The translations under genes were made by a program, and so were the position numbers. A stretch of 64,000 bases of DNA from Bacteroidia bacterium (lineage in GTDB: Bacteria > Bacteroidota > Bacteroidia > B-17B0 > Aurantibacillaceae). The stretch is from contig JAEUTP010000017.1 of NCBI GenBank assembly GCA_016787705.1, positions 133,511 through 197,510 on the forward strand, given 5' to 3'. Below the pieces are notes generated by a model that was not told the origin of the DNA, did no database searches, and worked only from the letters and a program-made list of their open reading frames with translations. Shown in pieces: positions 35,441 to 43,828 of this stretch. Within the stretch, counting starts at the first letter, position 1. Every line of letters begins with the position of its first letter.

Positions 35441-36328
35441 ATGAAGAACCAGTTAATAAATAAAAGATCGTCTGAATACAACGTTAAACAGTTGCTTCTT
35501 ATTTTATTCGTTTTACTTTCTTTCAATGTATTATTCGCTTCTGCAAATAGTAAAGACTCCATAATTAAAATTCGCTCCAAGGGCAGTTTTTATTTAGCCT
35601 GGGGTTACAATCGCGATTGGTACAGTAAGAGCGATATTCGTTTTCAGAATAATAATCCGCAGCTTATTAATGGCAAATATTATACTTATGACTTTACAAT
35701 TTATGATGCTAAAGCTTCCGACAGGCCTGATTTTAAGGCAATCAAAGATGTAGCAAATATCACAATCCCACAATTTAATTTCAGGATAGGATATTTTTTT
35801 AATAATAGAACAGATTACGGTATTGAATTGAATTACGATCATTCAAAATACGTTGTAAACGATTATCAGCGTGTACGCATAAGAGGACAAATCAATAACG
35901 AGTATTTCGATAAAGATACTATACTCAATCCTGATAATTTTCTACATTTTGAGCATACCGATGGTGCGAATTTTTGGATGATCAATTTTATAAAGCGCTG
36001 GAAAGTAGTGGAATCCAAAGACCATAGGTTCAATGTTGGATGGATTATAAAACCAGGAGCAGGAATTGTCTACCCTAGAACAGCGGTAAAGTTATTTGGT
36101 CAATATATCAATAATAACTGGAAAGTATCAGGCATTGTGGCAGGAGCAGAAACAGGATTTAGAGCTGAATTTTTTAAAAATGGGTTCATTGAATTTACCG
36201 CTAAAGGAGTTTACGCTAATTATATAAATGCATTTGTTCAGGGGCGTGGGAATGGAAAAGCGAGCCATCAATTTTGGGCAGCAGAGGCATTACTCAATTT
36301 AGGTTATCAATTTAATTCAAAAAAATGA
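35441..36328 (+). CDS. outer-membrane beta-barrel protein, unknown function
   Basis: A 295-residue exported protein. The signal segment lies at about residues 16-35 (VLLSFNVLFASA), then amphipathic strands throughout, for example GSFYLAWGYNRDWYSKSD and NFRIGYFFNNRTDYGIELNYDHS, with a final LNLGYQFNSKK. This is a porin-like barrel of 8-12 strands. Base composition is more AT-rich than that of the ATPase upstream. It overlaps the HGG protein by 4 bases. The specific cargo is unknown; its position between metal exporters suggests a role at the outer membrane in the same process. Confidence 0.7.
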   Translation: MKNQLINKRSSEYNVKQLLLILFVLLSFNVLFASANSKDSIIKIRSKGSFYLAWGYNRDWYSKSDIRFQNNNPQLINGKYYTYDFTIYDAKASDRPDFKAIKDVANITIPQFNFRIGYFFNNRTDYGIELNYDHSKYVVNDYQRVRIRGQINNEYFDKDTILNPDNFLHFEHTDGANFWMINFIKRWKVVESKDHRFNVGWIIKPGAGIVYPRTAVKLFGQYINNNWKVSGIVAGAETGFRAEFFKNGFIEFTAKGVYANYINAFVQGRGNGKASHQFWAAEALLNLGYQFNSKK

Positions 36329-36753
36329 AACAATTAATAATAGTAATAATAATTTTTTTTGCCCTCGTCGTAAAGGCTCAACATAATCATGGAAATGAAG
36401 AACACAATGAGATGCCGGTATTTAAACATTTACCGAAGCATGGTGGAGAAATTGTTGAAGCTGGAAAATATAAATTAGAGATTTTAATAAGTCCAATTTC
36501 AGTAGATGAAAAACTGACCGTATATATCTTAAAAAATAGTTATAAAGAAATACAGCCTAAAGAACTTACAGGTTATGTAATAATGAAATTTAAAAGCGGG
36601 CAGATCGATACTGTCAGCCTCATAAGTGATAAGGGCAAATTATACGCAACTGATATTAATGTGTCGTTAAAATCAAACATGATATTTAAAATATATATCA
36701 ATGGAAAAAATGTATCAGGGATTTATTTTAATAATGGTATAATAAAAAATTAA
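36325..36753 (+). CDS. small secreted HGG-motif protein
   Basis: A 142-residue protein with signal peptide (residues 1-18, VVKAQ). The mature N-terminus is His-rich (HNHGNEEHNE) and leads to KHGGEIVEAGKYKLEIL, a His-Gly-Gly block that recurs in small periplasmic proteins and adaptor-associated domains beside Bacteroidota heavy-metal exporters. The rest is beta-rich. Metal binding by the N-terminal His cluster is inferred. It overlaps the preceding barrel gene by ATGA and lies 4 bases before the peptidase, so it belongs to the same message. I know no established name for it. Confidence 0.65.
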   Translation: MKQLIIVIIIFFALVVKAQHNHGNEEHNEMPVFKHLPKHGGEIVEAGKYKLEILISPISVDEKLTVYILKNSYKEIQPKELTGYVIMKFKSGQIDTVSLISDKGKLYATDINVSLKSNMIFKIYINGKNVSGIYFNNGIIKN

Positions 36754-36757
36754 GCAC

Positions 36758-37951
36758 ATGAAAAAAACAGCTATCCTATTTACAGTCTTGCTGTCAGTTT
36801 TACAGCAAATGAAGTCGCAAAATCCCGTAGTGCAGGCTTTATTAGACGATGTCAGGCTCGATTCACTCACCAATTATGTCAAACAATTATCCGGCGAAAA
36901 ATCGGTAGTCATCAATGGTGTAACAGATACCATCAAATCCCGCCACTACCAAAATCCCGGTAACGAAAAAGCTTTTCAGTTTATGAAGCAGGAATTTATC
37001 AGGCACGGTTATCAGATCGATTCTATGCAGTTCAGTGCCATGGGTAAAAATCTTTTCGCCATAAAAACAGGTTACAAATATCCTAACAGGCGTTTTATGT
37101 TGGGCGCACATTACGATAATTTACCTTTAACTACAGTTGCTCCCGGTGCAGATGATAACGCCAGTGGTTCAGCTACGGTGTTAGAAGCAGGTCGTGTATT
37201 TTCAAATTATAATTTCCCCTACACAATTGTGTTTGCCTTGTGGGATGAGGAAGAACCTGGTTTATTGGGTAGCATCGCGTATGTGCCTACCATTGGTTCC
37301 GATAATGATACGCTCTTAGGTTATGTAAACGTTGATATGCTGGGTTGGGATAGTAATAATGATTCCATAGCGGATATTAACGTAAGGCCTTATGGTAATT
37401 CATTGGCGCTGTCTTCGCGCGCGCAGTTATGCAATACCATTTACAATATAAAATTAGGTTTGCACGTGGTCAATCCCGGCAGCGCTGCTACCGATCATGC
37501 ACCGTTTTGGAATAATAATTATACGGCTATTGGTATCGATGAAGAATACGACAACGATTTTAATCCTATGTGGCACACGCCTAACGATGTGCTGGCTAAT
37601 TTCAATTTAAGTTTTTATCAAAAGTGTGCAAAGCTGGCCTACGCCACCATAGCAGATTGCGCCAGGGATACAATAAATACAGTGGGTATAAAAGAGATTT
37701 ACAAAAATAACTTACAGGTAAAAATATATCCTAATCCATTTACAGAAAAGATCATTGTATCTGCCGAAAAACAAAACCAACCAATCAGCAAAGTGATTCT
37801 TTCAGATTGCACCGGTAGGGTAATTTTTGAAAAACAAATAACAAATGCTTACCAGGAGATATCTATTCAAAACAATTTAAATGCAGGTCTTTATTTTCTG
37901 GAAGTTATTTCACCGAATGGTTCATTCACCAAAAAAATAATAAAAGAGTAA
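36758..37951 (+). CDS. M28 family zinc aminopeptidase with T9SS sorting domain
   Basis: A 397-residue secreted peptidase. Signal residues 1-20 end in MKSQ. The M28 zinc ligands are visible: His 118 (LGAHYD), Asp 132 (GADDNASGS), the Glu pair in WDEEEPGLLGS, Asp in VDMLGWD and His in PMWHTPND. Residues about 320-397 are a T9SS type A sorting domain (KIYPNPFTEKIIV, then GLYFLEV). It should be exported and bound at the surface. A di-zinc peptidase inside a metal-export run is unusual. It may process a surface protein of the system or simply be a passenger. Confidence 0.88.
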   Translation: MKKTAILFTVLLSVLQQMKSQNPVVQALLDDVRLDSLTNYVKQLSGEKSVVINGVTDTIKSRHYQNPGNEKAFQFMKQEFIRHGYQIDSMQFSAMGKNLFAIKTGYKYPNRRFMLGAHYDNLPLTTVAPGADDNASGSATVLEAGRVFSNYNFPYTIVFALWDEEEPGLLGSIAYVPTIGSDNDTLLGYVNVDMLGWDSNNDSIADINVRPYGNSLALSSRAQLCNTIYNIKLGLHVVNPGSAATDHAPFWNNNYTAIGIDEEYDNDFNPMWHTPNDVLANFNLSFYQKCAKLAYATIADCARDTINTVGIKEIYKNNLQVKIYPNPFTEKIIVSAEKQNQPISKVILSDCTGRVIFEKQITNAYQEISIQNNLNAGLYFLEVISPNGSFTKKIIKE

Positions 37952-38479
37952 ATGAAAGCACAACGCGCCATAAGAATCTGTATTGCTATTGCCTTTATGT
38001 TAATATGCAACTACAAAAGTTTTTCGCAATTTATTTTTGCAGAGGTAGGTGTAGATGGTTTAACCTGTTCGCAATGTTCCCGCAGTGTAGAAATGAGCTT
38101 GATGAAATTGGATTTTGTTATCAACGTAAAAATGGATCTCGAAAGCACGGTCGGAAAAATTATATTCAAACAGGGCACCGAAATAGATTTTAATAAAATT
38201 GCGAAGGCTATTGCAGATGCCGGCTTTTCTATCCGGTTTCTTAAAGCGGTATATTCATTTAATAACGAAGACGGCACGGTCAATGTAAAGTTGGTAAATG
38301 TAAACCACCCGTTTTATATATTAAAGGAAGATGGAAAAAAACTCTCCGATGCAAAACAGTTACAGTTTCTTGGAAAAGAGTTCATGTCAAATAAGGAGTT
38401 TGGTAAATGGAAAAAGACAATTAAGGAACATTTTGGTGACATGAAGAAAGACGCCTACTACATCACAATAGAAAATTGA
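37952..38479 (+). CDS. exported HMA-domain protein
   Basis: A 175-residue protein with signal peptide (residues 1-25, SFSQ). Residues about 29-95 form an HMA domain: VGVDGLTCSQCSRSVEMSL with the CxxC metal pair, then INVKMDLESTVGKIIF and the closing helix AIADAGF. The C-terminal 80 residues are a separate, unrecognised domain. It directly abuts the peptidase gene, and the barrel gene begins 4 bases after its stop. The likely role is periplasmic metal carriage, perhaps to the outer-membrane barrel encoded next. Confidence 0.82.
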   Translation: MKAQRAIRICIAIAFMLICNYKSFSQFIFAEVGVDGLTCSQCSRSVEMSLMKLDFVINVKMDLESTVGKIIFKQGTEIDFNKIAKAIADAGFSIRFLKAVYSFNNEDGTVNVKLVNVNHPFYILKEDGKKLSDAKQLQFLGKEFMSNKEFGKWKKTIKEHFGDMKKDAYYITIEN

Positions 38480-38483
38480 TGAA

Positions 38484-39548
38484 ATGAATTTAAAATGTGT
38501 GATAAAAAGAGTTCAGTATTTGCAAAGTCAATTTGCGATAACGTTCTTCTTTTCACTCATTGTTGTTTTTTCAAATGGCTTAAAGGCCCAGGAACTTTTT
38601 CCGCACAACGAACCCGCAAGCAATGTACCCAAAGGTGTCTTGGGCATCAGGCCTTTTTACAAAACATATCCCGAGGTAAATCTACTGCGTAGAATGTACG
38701 CTTTGCGGGTAATGTATGGCCTTTTGCAAAAGCTTACTGTAATGGGTACCATCAGTGTCACCAACCACCATGGAAAAGATTTGCCGCCCGATTTGGTGAC
38801 GCATACACATGTGGGCGCACAAACTAATTATTATACAAACACTATTCAGCGTGGTATAAAATACCCTTACAAATTCAGTGGGGTATATCTGTATGCCAAA
38901 TACAGGTTCATCACGCGCGATAATAAAAATCAACATTTCCGTATGGCTGCTTATGCTGATTGGTCAAACGTAGGTGTGCCGCACGACGAAGCTGAACCGA
39001 ATTTAATGGACGATACCAGGGGTTATGGTGGCGGTTTAATTACAACCTATTTAAAAAATCATTTTGCGGTATCCTTTACAGGTGGCTTTATAATTCCAAA
39101 ATATTACGAAGGGTTTTCTCCCGATATCGGCGGGCAAATGATTCCTACTAAAATTGAATACGGTCGCGCTGCTATTTATAACCTTTCATTTGGTTATTTG
39201 CTGCTTCCTAAAACGTATAAAAGTTATAACCAAACAAATATCAACCTGTATGTAGAGTTTATTGGCAAATCATTCGAAGCGGCAGTGGTCACGCAATACG
39301 GTTACATGAAAATTCCAATACAAACACCGCTCTTGCAAAAAGGAAATTATGTCGAAGTACATCCTTCCATACAGGCCGTCTTCGATTCAAATTTAAGAAT
39401 TGATCTCTCTGTGGGTCTGCCATTGATCAGGAGATCCTATGCGCGTTTTTATCCTGTGTATTACCTGGGTATTCAGCGCTACATATTCCCGGGTGCAAGA
39501 AAAGTATTAATTAAAAAAGCCAAAGACCGTGTAAAGCGCAATGAATAA
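38484..39548 (+). CDS. outer-membrane beta-barrel protein, unknown function
   Basis: A 354-residue exported protein. The signal segment lies at residues about 16-36 (FFFSLIVVFSNGLKAQ). The mature N-terminus ELFPHNEPASNVPKGVLGIRPF leads into alternating amphipathic strands to the end (IQRYIFPGARK). The family resembles hypothetical outer-membrane proteins that follow exported HMA proteins in Bacteroidota metal operons. It is 4 bases after the HMA gene and overlaps the CKGKC gene by 8 bases. I infer an outer-membrane channel or receptor; no motif defines the substrate. Confidence 0.7.
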   Translation: MNLKCVIKRVQYLQSQFAITFFFSLIVVFSNGLKAQELFPHNEPASNVPKGVLGIRPFYKTYPEVNLLRRMYALRVMYGLLQKLTVMGTISVTNHHGKDLPPDLVTHTHVGAQTNYYTNTIQRGIKYPYKFSGVYLYAKYRFITRDNKNQHFRMAAYADWSNVGVPHDEAEPNLMDDTRGYGGGLITTYLKNHFAVSFTGGFIIPKYYEGFSPDIGGQMIPTKIEYGRAAIYNLSFGYLLLPKTYKSYNQTNINLYVEFIGKSFEAAVVTQYGYMKIPIQTPLLQKGNYVEVHPSIQAVFDSNLRIDLSVGLPLIRRSYARFYPVYYLGIQRYIFPGARKVLIKKAKDRVKRNE

Positions 39549-39912
39549 ATTACTTTTCATAGTCGCTTTAACCGGTATCTTGATGCAGAATGTCAGCAAG
39601 GTATACATACTCATTAACTTTCAACTCAACAGGGAATACATTGCCAAGAACCTCTGTGTAAAAAAGAACGAAGTAAACAATTGTTGCAAAGGCAAATGCC
39701 ATTTGCAAAAACAATTAGAGAATGAAGATAAAAAGCTCCCCTCATCAAACGACAGTACCAAAGAAAAAACAGAAACAGAATTCTTTGCCCAGGATCATTT
39801 AACCCTGCATTGGCAGGGCAATATGTTTGTGCGCACCATCAATACCCTGTGTTTATATGGGGTGCCAAAAGGTTTGCGCGGCTCTGTGTTTCAGCCTCCA
39901 CGCGTGATATAG
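39541..39912 (+). CDS. small exported CKGKC protein with FQPP tail
   Basis: A 123-residue protein. A hydrophobic N-terminal segment (residues 3-28) may be a signal or anchor. A compact cysteine group follows (NLCVKKNEVNNCCKGKCHL), then an acidic, Lys-rich linker. The C-terminus reads GSVFQPPRVI, which matches the [WF]QPP[KR] tail of the three small proteins at 4434, 11560 and 21954 although the rest of the sequence is different. It overlaps the preceding barrel gene by 8 bases. A role as a periplasmic metal-binding partner of the neighbouring barrels is inferred. Confidence 0.65.
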   Translation: MNKLLFIVALTGILMQNVSKVYILINFQLNREYIAKNLCVKKNEVNNCCKGKCHLQKQLENEDKKLPSSNDSTKEKTETEFFAQDHLTLHWQGNMFVRTINTLCLYGVPKGLRGSVFQPPRVI

Positions 39913-39998
39913 GTCTTAGTATGTAATTGTATGTCAGGGAGCCCTATGGGCTATTTTGGGCATGAACTATAAATTATAAAAAGAATGTATATCAAAAA

Positions 39999-40943
39999 AT
40001 GAAAAAAATTATTCTCATGGCTGTGCTAATGACAGTCACAAAAAACACGTATGGCCAGTGTGCCTGCTGCACAGGAGCGGGCGCGGGCTCCTCAGGCGGC
40101 GATTATTTATCGAATACGCTCACATTAAAAAAGAAGCAATTCATATTCGAAGGCTATACCGATTACAGAACAATTATGGTCGAGGAAAAAGGCGGCGGTC
40201 ACGACATGACAGATACCTTGGCGCCGGAAGAAACGCCATTAAAAAGTATGATGATCAATTCTCTTGGAATCAGGTACGGTATTTCCAATAGGTTTACTGT
40301 TTCGGCAACATTGCCATATGTACTTCTTAATACCACTAAAGGAAAAGACAGGGGCTTGGGCGATTTAATTCTTCTTGGCACTTTCAATGTGTTTAAAAAG
40401 AATATGTTTAGCCTTGCTCTTTCTGGTGGCGTAGAATTGCCTACCGGTGTCCAGAAAGGTTCAAAGTTCGACGAAACAACCGTAGTTGTGGGTTCGGGAT
40501 CTATAGATCCAATGGCAGGCATTTCTTTTCTTAAAGTTTGGAACAGGCTGTCGTTGCAGGGTAATGCCTTATATAGGTATACAACCAAAGGTTTCGACGA
40601 CATAACTTACAGTAGTATATCATTTCAGAATGTGGGCCTTGCTTACAGCTTAAAAGGTCACAATAATTCCTGTCAGCAGGATACCGTTTGCAATAGCCAC
40701 ACGGTCAACTGGTCTGTATTCGGCGGTTATTATGGCGAATACTTAAGCAGCATCAAAGAAGCCGACGGAGAGTACGACGAAAATTCCGGTTACTATGTAG
40801 GGTTTGCAACTTTGGGTACAGCTATATCTGCAAAGGGATGGAGCGTGCCACTTACGTTGTCAATACCCATTATTCAGCAAATGAATGGTGATCAGAACAT
40901 GGCCGGCTTCAGGTTAAGGATTGGGATTGTGAAAAGGTTTTAA
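39999..40943 (+). CDS. outer-membrane transporter-like barrel with CxCC N-terminus
   Basis: A 314-residue exported protein. The signal peptide ends YGQ, so the mature chain would begin CACCTGAGAGSSGGDYLSN, placing three cysteines at its very start. The remaining sequence is a typical outer-membrane barrel related to the phenol-degradation MetA-like or generic transporter barrels (SLGIRYGISNRFTVSATLPYV, then GLGDLILLGTFNVF, then a C-terminal Phe). The Cys cluster could catch metal in the periplasm before export. A strong terminator follows at 40951-40993, making this the last gene of the long unit. Confidence 0.72.
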   Translation: MKKIILMAVLMTVTKNTYGQCACCTGAGAGSSGGDYLSNTLTLKKKQFIFEGYTDYRTIMVEEKGGGHDMTDTLAPEETPLKSMMINSLGIRYGISNRFTVSATLPYVLLNTTKGKDRGLGDLILLGTFNVFKKNMFSLALSGGVELPTGVQKGSKFDETTVVVGSGSIDPMAGISFLKVWNRLSLQGNALYRYTTKGFDDITYSSISFQNVGLAYSLKGHNNSCQQDTVCNSHTVNWSVFGGYYGEYLSSIKEADGEYDENSGYYVGFATLGTAISAKGWSVPLTLSIPIIQQMNGDQNMAGFRLRIGIVKRF

Positions 40944-40950
40944 TGGAGAG

Positions 40951-40993
40951 GTGGGTAACTCTGGCAACCTGCAAAGGGTTACCCATTTTTTTT
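40951..40993 (+). terminator. intrinsic terminator closing the long metal operon
   Basis: GTGGGTAAC pairs with GTTACCCA across an 18-base loop, and eight T residues follow (40986-40993). The open frame running across it from 40943 is therefore not a real N-terminal extension of the next gene. Confidence 0.85.
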
Positions 40994-41044
40994 AAATGTG
41001 AAGTAGGTTTAGAAAATAATTTTTTAGCGAATAAAAAAATGTCA

Positions 41045-41419
41045 ATGAAAAATACAAAGCAACTGTTACTGTTAATCATCGTTCTTTTTGCAGCCTGCAA
41101 AAAAAATAATACCGGTGGCAATGTTACGGTAGATATTGCTACAGCGCATCATGGTAAACCAATACCATATACCAAGGTATATATTAAATACGGCGCTAAG
41201 GAGTTTCCGGGCATGCAGGCAGATGCTTACAATGCGTCTCAGATAACCGATGCAAGTGGTAAAGTAACGTTCACAAACCTGCGTTATGGCGATTACTTTT
41301 TTTTCGGCGAAGGTTACGATACGGCTATTCAGGCTATGGTTCGGGGTGGTATTAAACTAACCGTTCCAAGAAAACAACGCAACAATAATTTCACGATGGA
41401 TTTACCAATTACAGAATAA
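41045..41419 (+). CDS. small lipoprotein with Ig/carboxypeptidase-regulatory-like fold
   Basis: A 124-residue lipoprotein. The frame is open upstream to 40943, but that part lies over a terminator, so ATG at 41045 (or 41039) is chosen; it gives a clean lipobox (LFAACKK). The mature part, VTVDIATAHHGKPIPYTKVYIKY and ASGKVTFTNLRYGDYFFF, is the beta-sandwich pattern of carboxypeptidase-regulatory or transthyretin-like domains. The HH pair might bind metal. It is 1 base before the YVTN protein gene and so is co-transcribed with it. Confidence 0.7.
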   Translation: MKNTKQLLLLIIVLFAACKKNNTGGNVTVDIATAHHGKPIPYTKVYIKYGAKEFPGMQADAYNASQITDASGKVTFTNLRYGDYFFFGEGYDTAIQAMVRGGIKLTVPRKQRNNNFTMDLPITE

Positions 41420-41420
41420 C

Positions 41421-42890
41421 ATGAAAATACTTAGAAAATATAAATTTCTTTATGCAATATGTTTGACTATAGTCTGCATTATTAATTCTTGCACAAAAGA
41501 TGTAGGAAAAATAAGTTATGCCGAAACTGCTTTCCCTAATGAGATAGGTGAAATTATAATTAAAAAATGCGCAACATCAGGCTGTCATAATGATATAAGC
41601 AAAGAAGCTGCTGCGGGATTATCGTTAACATCATGGAATCGCATGTTTGAAGGAAGTAATGGCGGTGCAATTGTTATTCCTTACAGGCCGGATTTAAGTA
41701 CACTTATTTATTATATTAATTCTTATTCAGAATATGGAACAATTCAATTGGTACCAAAGATGCCGTTCGGAGGATCTGCACTTACTAATTCTGAAGTAAA
41801 AACAATATATGACTGGGTATCAAATGGTGCGCCCAATGCAAGCGGCTTGGTAAAGTTTTCAGACAATCCTAATCGTAAAAAATTTTATGTGTCAAATCAA
41901 GGTTGCGACATAGTAACTACATTTGATGCTAACTCCATGCTAGCGATGCGTGCAACAAATGTGGGAAAAAATTCAATTGCTATTGAGGCACCACATTTTG
42001 TTAGAGTCTCACCGGATAATAAATATTGGTACGTTTCATTTCTTGCAGCAGGCGCATTACAAAAATATAGAGTTAGCGATAATTCTTTTGTAGCCGAAGC
42101 TAATATTGGGTTTGGTAGTTGGAACACGTTTGCAATATCAACCGATGGTAAACATATTTATGCAATTGATTGGTCAAGCAGTGGCAAGATTAAGAAGATA
42201 CAAACGGATAGTATGATTGTTAAGGCGACACTTGGAGGATTAACTTGGCCTCATGGTTCTGCACTTAATTCAACAAATGATACTCTTTATGTAACATCTC
42301 AGATCAGTAATTATATTTTAAAATTGCCTACTGACTTCAGTTCTTATGAGCAAATTGTAATGGACAACTCTTCTATACCAAGTAACTCACCTATACTAAA
42401 TCCACATGAAGTAATGATGAGTCCCGACTATTCTAAATATTTCGTTACCTGCGAAAAATCAAATCAAATAAAAGTTCTAAGTCGGTCAACTGATCAAGTG
42501 CTTGCTACAATACCAGTTGGTGATGTCCCTCAGGAAATGGCAATATCAAAATCTAAAAATTATCTTTTCGTTTCATGTATGGAAGACGTAACAACATATG
42601 GTAATTCAAAGCGTGGTTCAGTATATGTTATTGATATAATTACTTACGCAGTTGTTGGCCATGTTTATACAGGTCATCAACCTCATGGTGTAATGGTTGA
42701 TGAGCAAAATAAGAGAGTGTATGTTACTAATAGGAATGTAATTTCAGGCGGTCCCGCGCCTCATCACGCCTCATTATGTACAGGACGTAATGGATATGTA
42801 ACTGTAATTGATTTAAACACATTAAAATTAATACCATCGTTAAAAGCAGAAGTATCGGTTGATCCATATGGTTATTCAATAATGCATTAA
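41421..42890 (+). CDS. lipoprotein with cytochrome-c-like domain and YVTN beta-propeller
   Basis: A 489-residue exported protein with a lipobox (CIINSCTK). Residues about 38-140 look like the Planctomycete-type cytochrome domain: IIKKCATSGCH, then KMPFGGSALTNSEVKTIYDWV. The two cysteines are four residues apart (C-x4-CH) rather than the canonical C-x2-CH, so heme attachment is uncertain. Residues about 155-489 are a YncE-like YVTN propeller (FVRVSPDNKYWYVSF, FAISTDGKHIYAIDWS, GHQPHGVMVDEQNKRVYVT). Base composition is more AT-rich than the genes before it. The role is unknown; surface electron transfer or metal sensing are options. Confidence 0.78.
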   Translation: MKILRKYKFLYAICLTIVCIINSCTKDVGKISYAETAFPNEIGEIIIKKCATSGCHNDISKEAAAGLSLTSWNRMFEGSNGGAIVIPYRPDLSTLIYYINSYSEYGTIQLVPKMPFGGSALTNSEVKTIYDWVSNGAPNASGLVKFSDNPNRKKFYVSNQGCDIVTTFDANSMLAMRATNVGKNSIAIEAPHFVRVSPDNKYWYVSFLAAGALQKYRVSDNSFVAEANIGFGSWNTFAISTDGKHIYAIDWSSSGKIKKIQTDSMIVKATLGGLTWPHGSALNSTNDTLYVTSQISNYILKLPTDFSSYEQIVMDNSSIPSNSPILNPHEVMMSPDYSKYFVTCEKSNQIKVLSRSTDQVLATIPVGDVPQEMAISKSKNYLFVSCMEDVTTYGNSKRGSVYVIDIITYAVVGHVYTGHQPHGVMVDEQNKRVYVTNRNVISGGPAPHHASLCTGRNGYVTVIDLNTLKLIPSLKAEVSVDPYGYSIMH

Positions 42891-42893
42891 AAA

Positions 42894-43262
42894 ATGAAAA
42901 TACATTTAATAATACCACATGGTTTAAAAAATCATTTCGAACAGGAATTACAAATGGCACAGAACGAGTTTGCTTTGGGTAATCTTCAGTTGAGTTGGAG
43001 GCATTTGGAGCGGGCGCATATACTGGGTCAGGCGTGGCCTGTGCAACATACAAAAGCACATTGGAAAATGATTTGTTTCGCTTTAAGGATTAAAAGTTCA
43101 AAAGAAATTCTAGGTCAAATTCCTCGCTTAATTTTCGGAGGTATTAAATCATTTGTCGGTGAAATTCCTGTAGGAAATACCGGGGGAGCAAATGTTCCGC
43201 CGCTTAAATCAATGGATATACCAATCGATCTGTTACAAATATTAAATAAATATAGATCATGA
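42894..43262 (+). CDS. DUF3703 protein
   Basis: A 122-residue soluble protein. FEQELQMAQNEFALGNLQLSWRHLERAHILGQAWPVQHTKAHWKM is the DUF3703 helical core, followed by GNTGGANVPPLKSMDIPIDL. Such proteins are small, helical and rich in conserved His, and are often found beside heavy-metal resistance genes; the function is not established. It overlaps the HXXEE gene by 4 bases (ATGA). Confidence 0.88.
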   Translation: MKIHLIIPHGLKNHFEQELQMAQNEFALGNLQLSWRHLERAHILGQAWPVQHTKAHWKMICFALRIKSSKEILGQIPRLIFGGIKSFVGEIPVGNTGGANVPPLKSMDIPIDLLQILNKYRS

Positions 43263-43828
43263 AAAAGAAAAAAACATTCGTCATAATTTTTGCCGTATTG
43301 TTTACAATCACTGCAATCACTTTAGGTTACATAGCACTGGGTTTTGTAGCTGCATTCATTTTCACCTTCGGTTATTTGGGCGGACTCATCTTTTGGCTTC
43401 GCAGCTCTTCTAACTGCTCGCTTGCTCAAATTCTTTGGCCTTATTTTACAACGCTTGCTTTGTTCGTGTTGCATAAGATCGAAGAGCGCAAAATGAATTT
43501 TTTTCCTGCCCTCTCAGAAATTACAGGTGTTCCGGCTCCCGATAGCGGTTCTGTTCCTGCAATCTTACTCTATGCAATTGCTACTTTTTGGTTGGCAATT
43601 CCATTTCTTATAATAAAAAGAAGAGAGTTAGGCTATTTCCTGGCATGGACTTTTTTCGCCTCCATGGGTATTACAGAGTTGGCGCATTATGTGCTTCCAT
43701 TTTTTAGAAACGAGCCGTATGGATATTTTCCCGGTATGTGGAGCGTAATAGGTCTTGCGCCTGCAGCATGGTGGGGCATGTACAAATTGACAAAAAAATC
43801 AAATGAACGAATATGGGAATTGAGATAG
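43259..43828 (+). CDS. HXXEE-domain membrane protein
   Basis: A 189-residue inner-membrane protein with about five helices. The family motif is visible as LHKIEER in the third helix region, with a later ELAHYVLPF containing a second conserved His. HXXEE proteins are uncharacterised membrane proteins whose His and Glu could form a metal site inside the bilayer. The gene overlaps its neighbours on both sides, consistent with translational coupling with DUF3703 and the 100-residue membrane protein. Confidence 0.82.
   Translation: MKKKKTFVIIFAVLFTITAITLGYIALGFVAAFIFTFGYLGGLIFWLRSSSNCSLAQILWPYFTTLALFVLHKIEERKMNFFPALSEITGVPAPDSGSVPAILLYAIATFWLAIPFLIIKRRELGYFLAWTFFASMGITELAHYVLPFFRNEPYGYFPGMWSVIGLAPAAWWGMYKLTKKSNERIWELR

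Noticed and set aside
40943..41038. N-terminal extension of the 41045 lipoprotein
   Set aside because: The frame crosses a strong terminator (40951-40993), and the internal ATG gives a proper lipobox.
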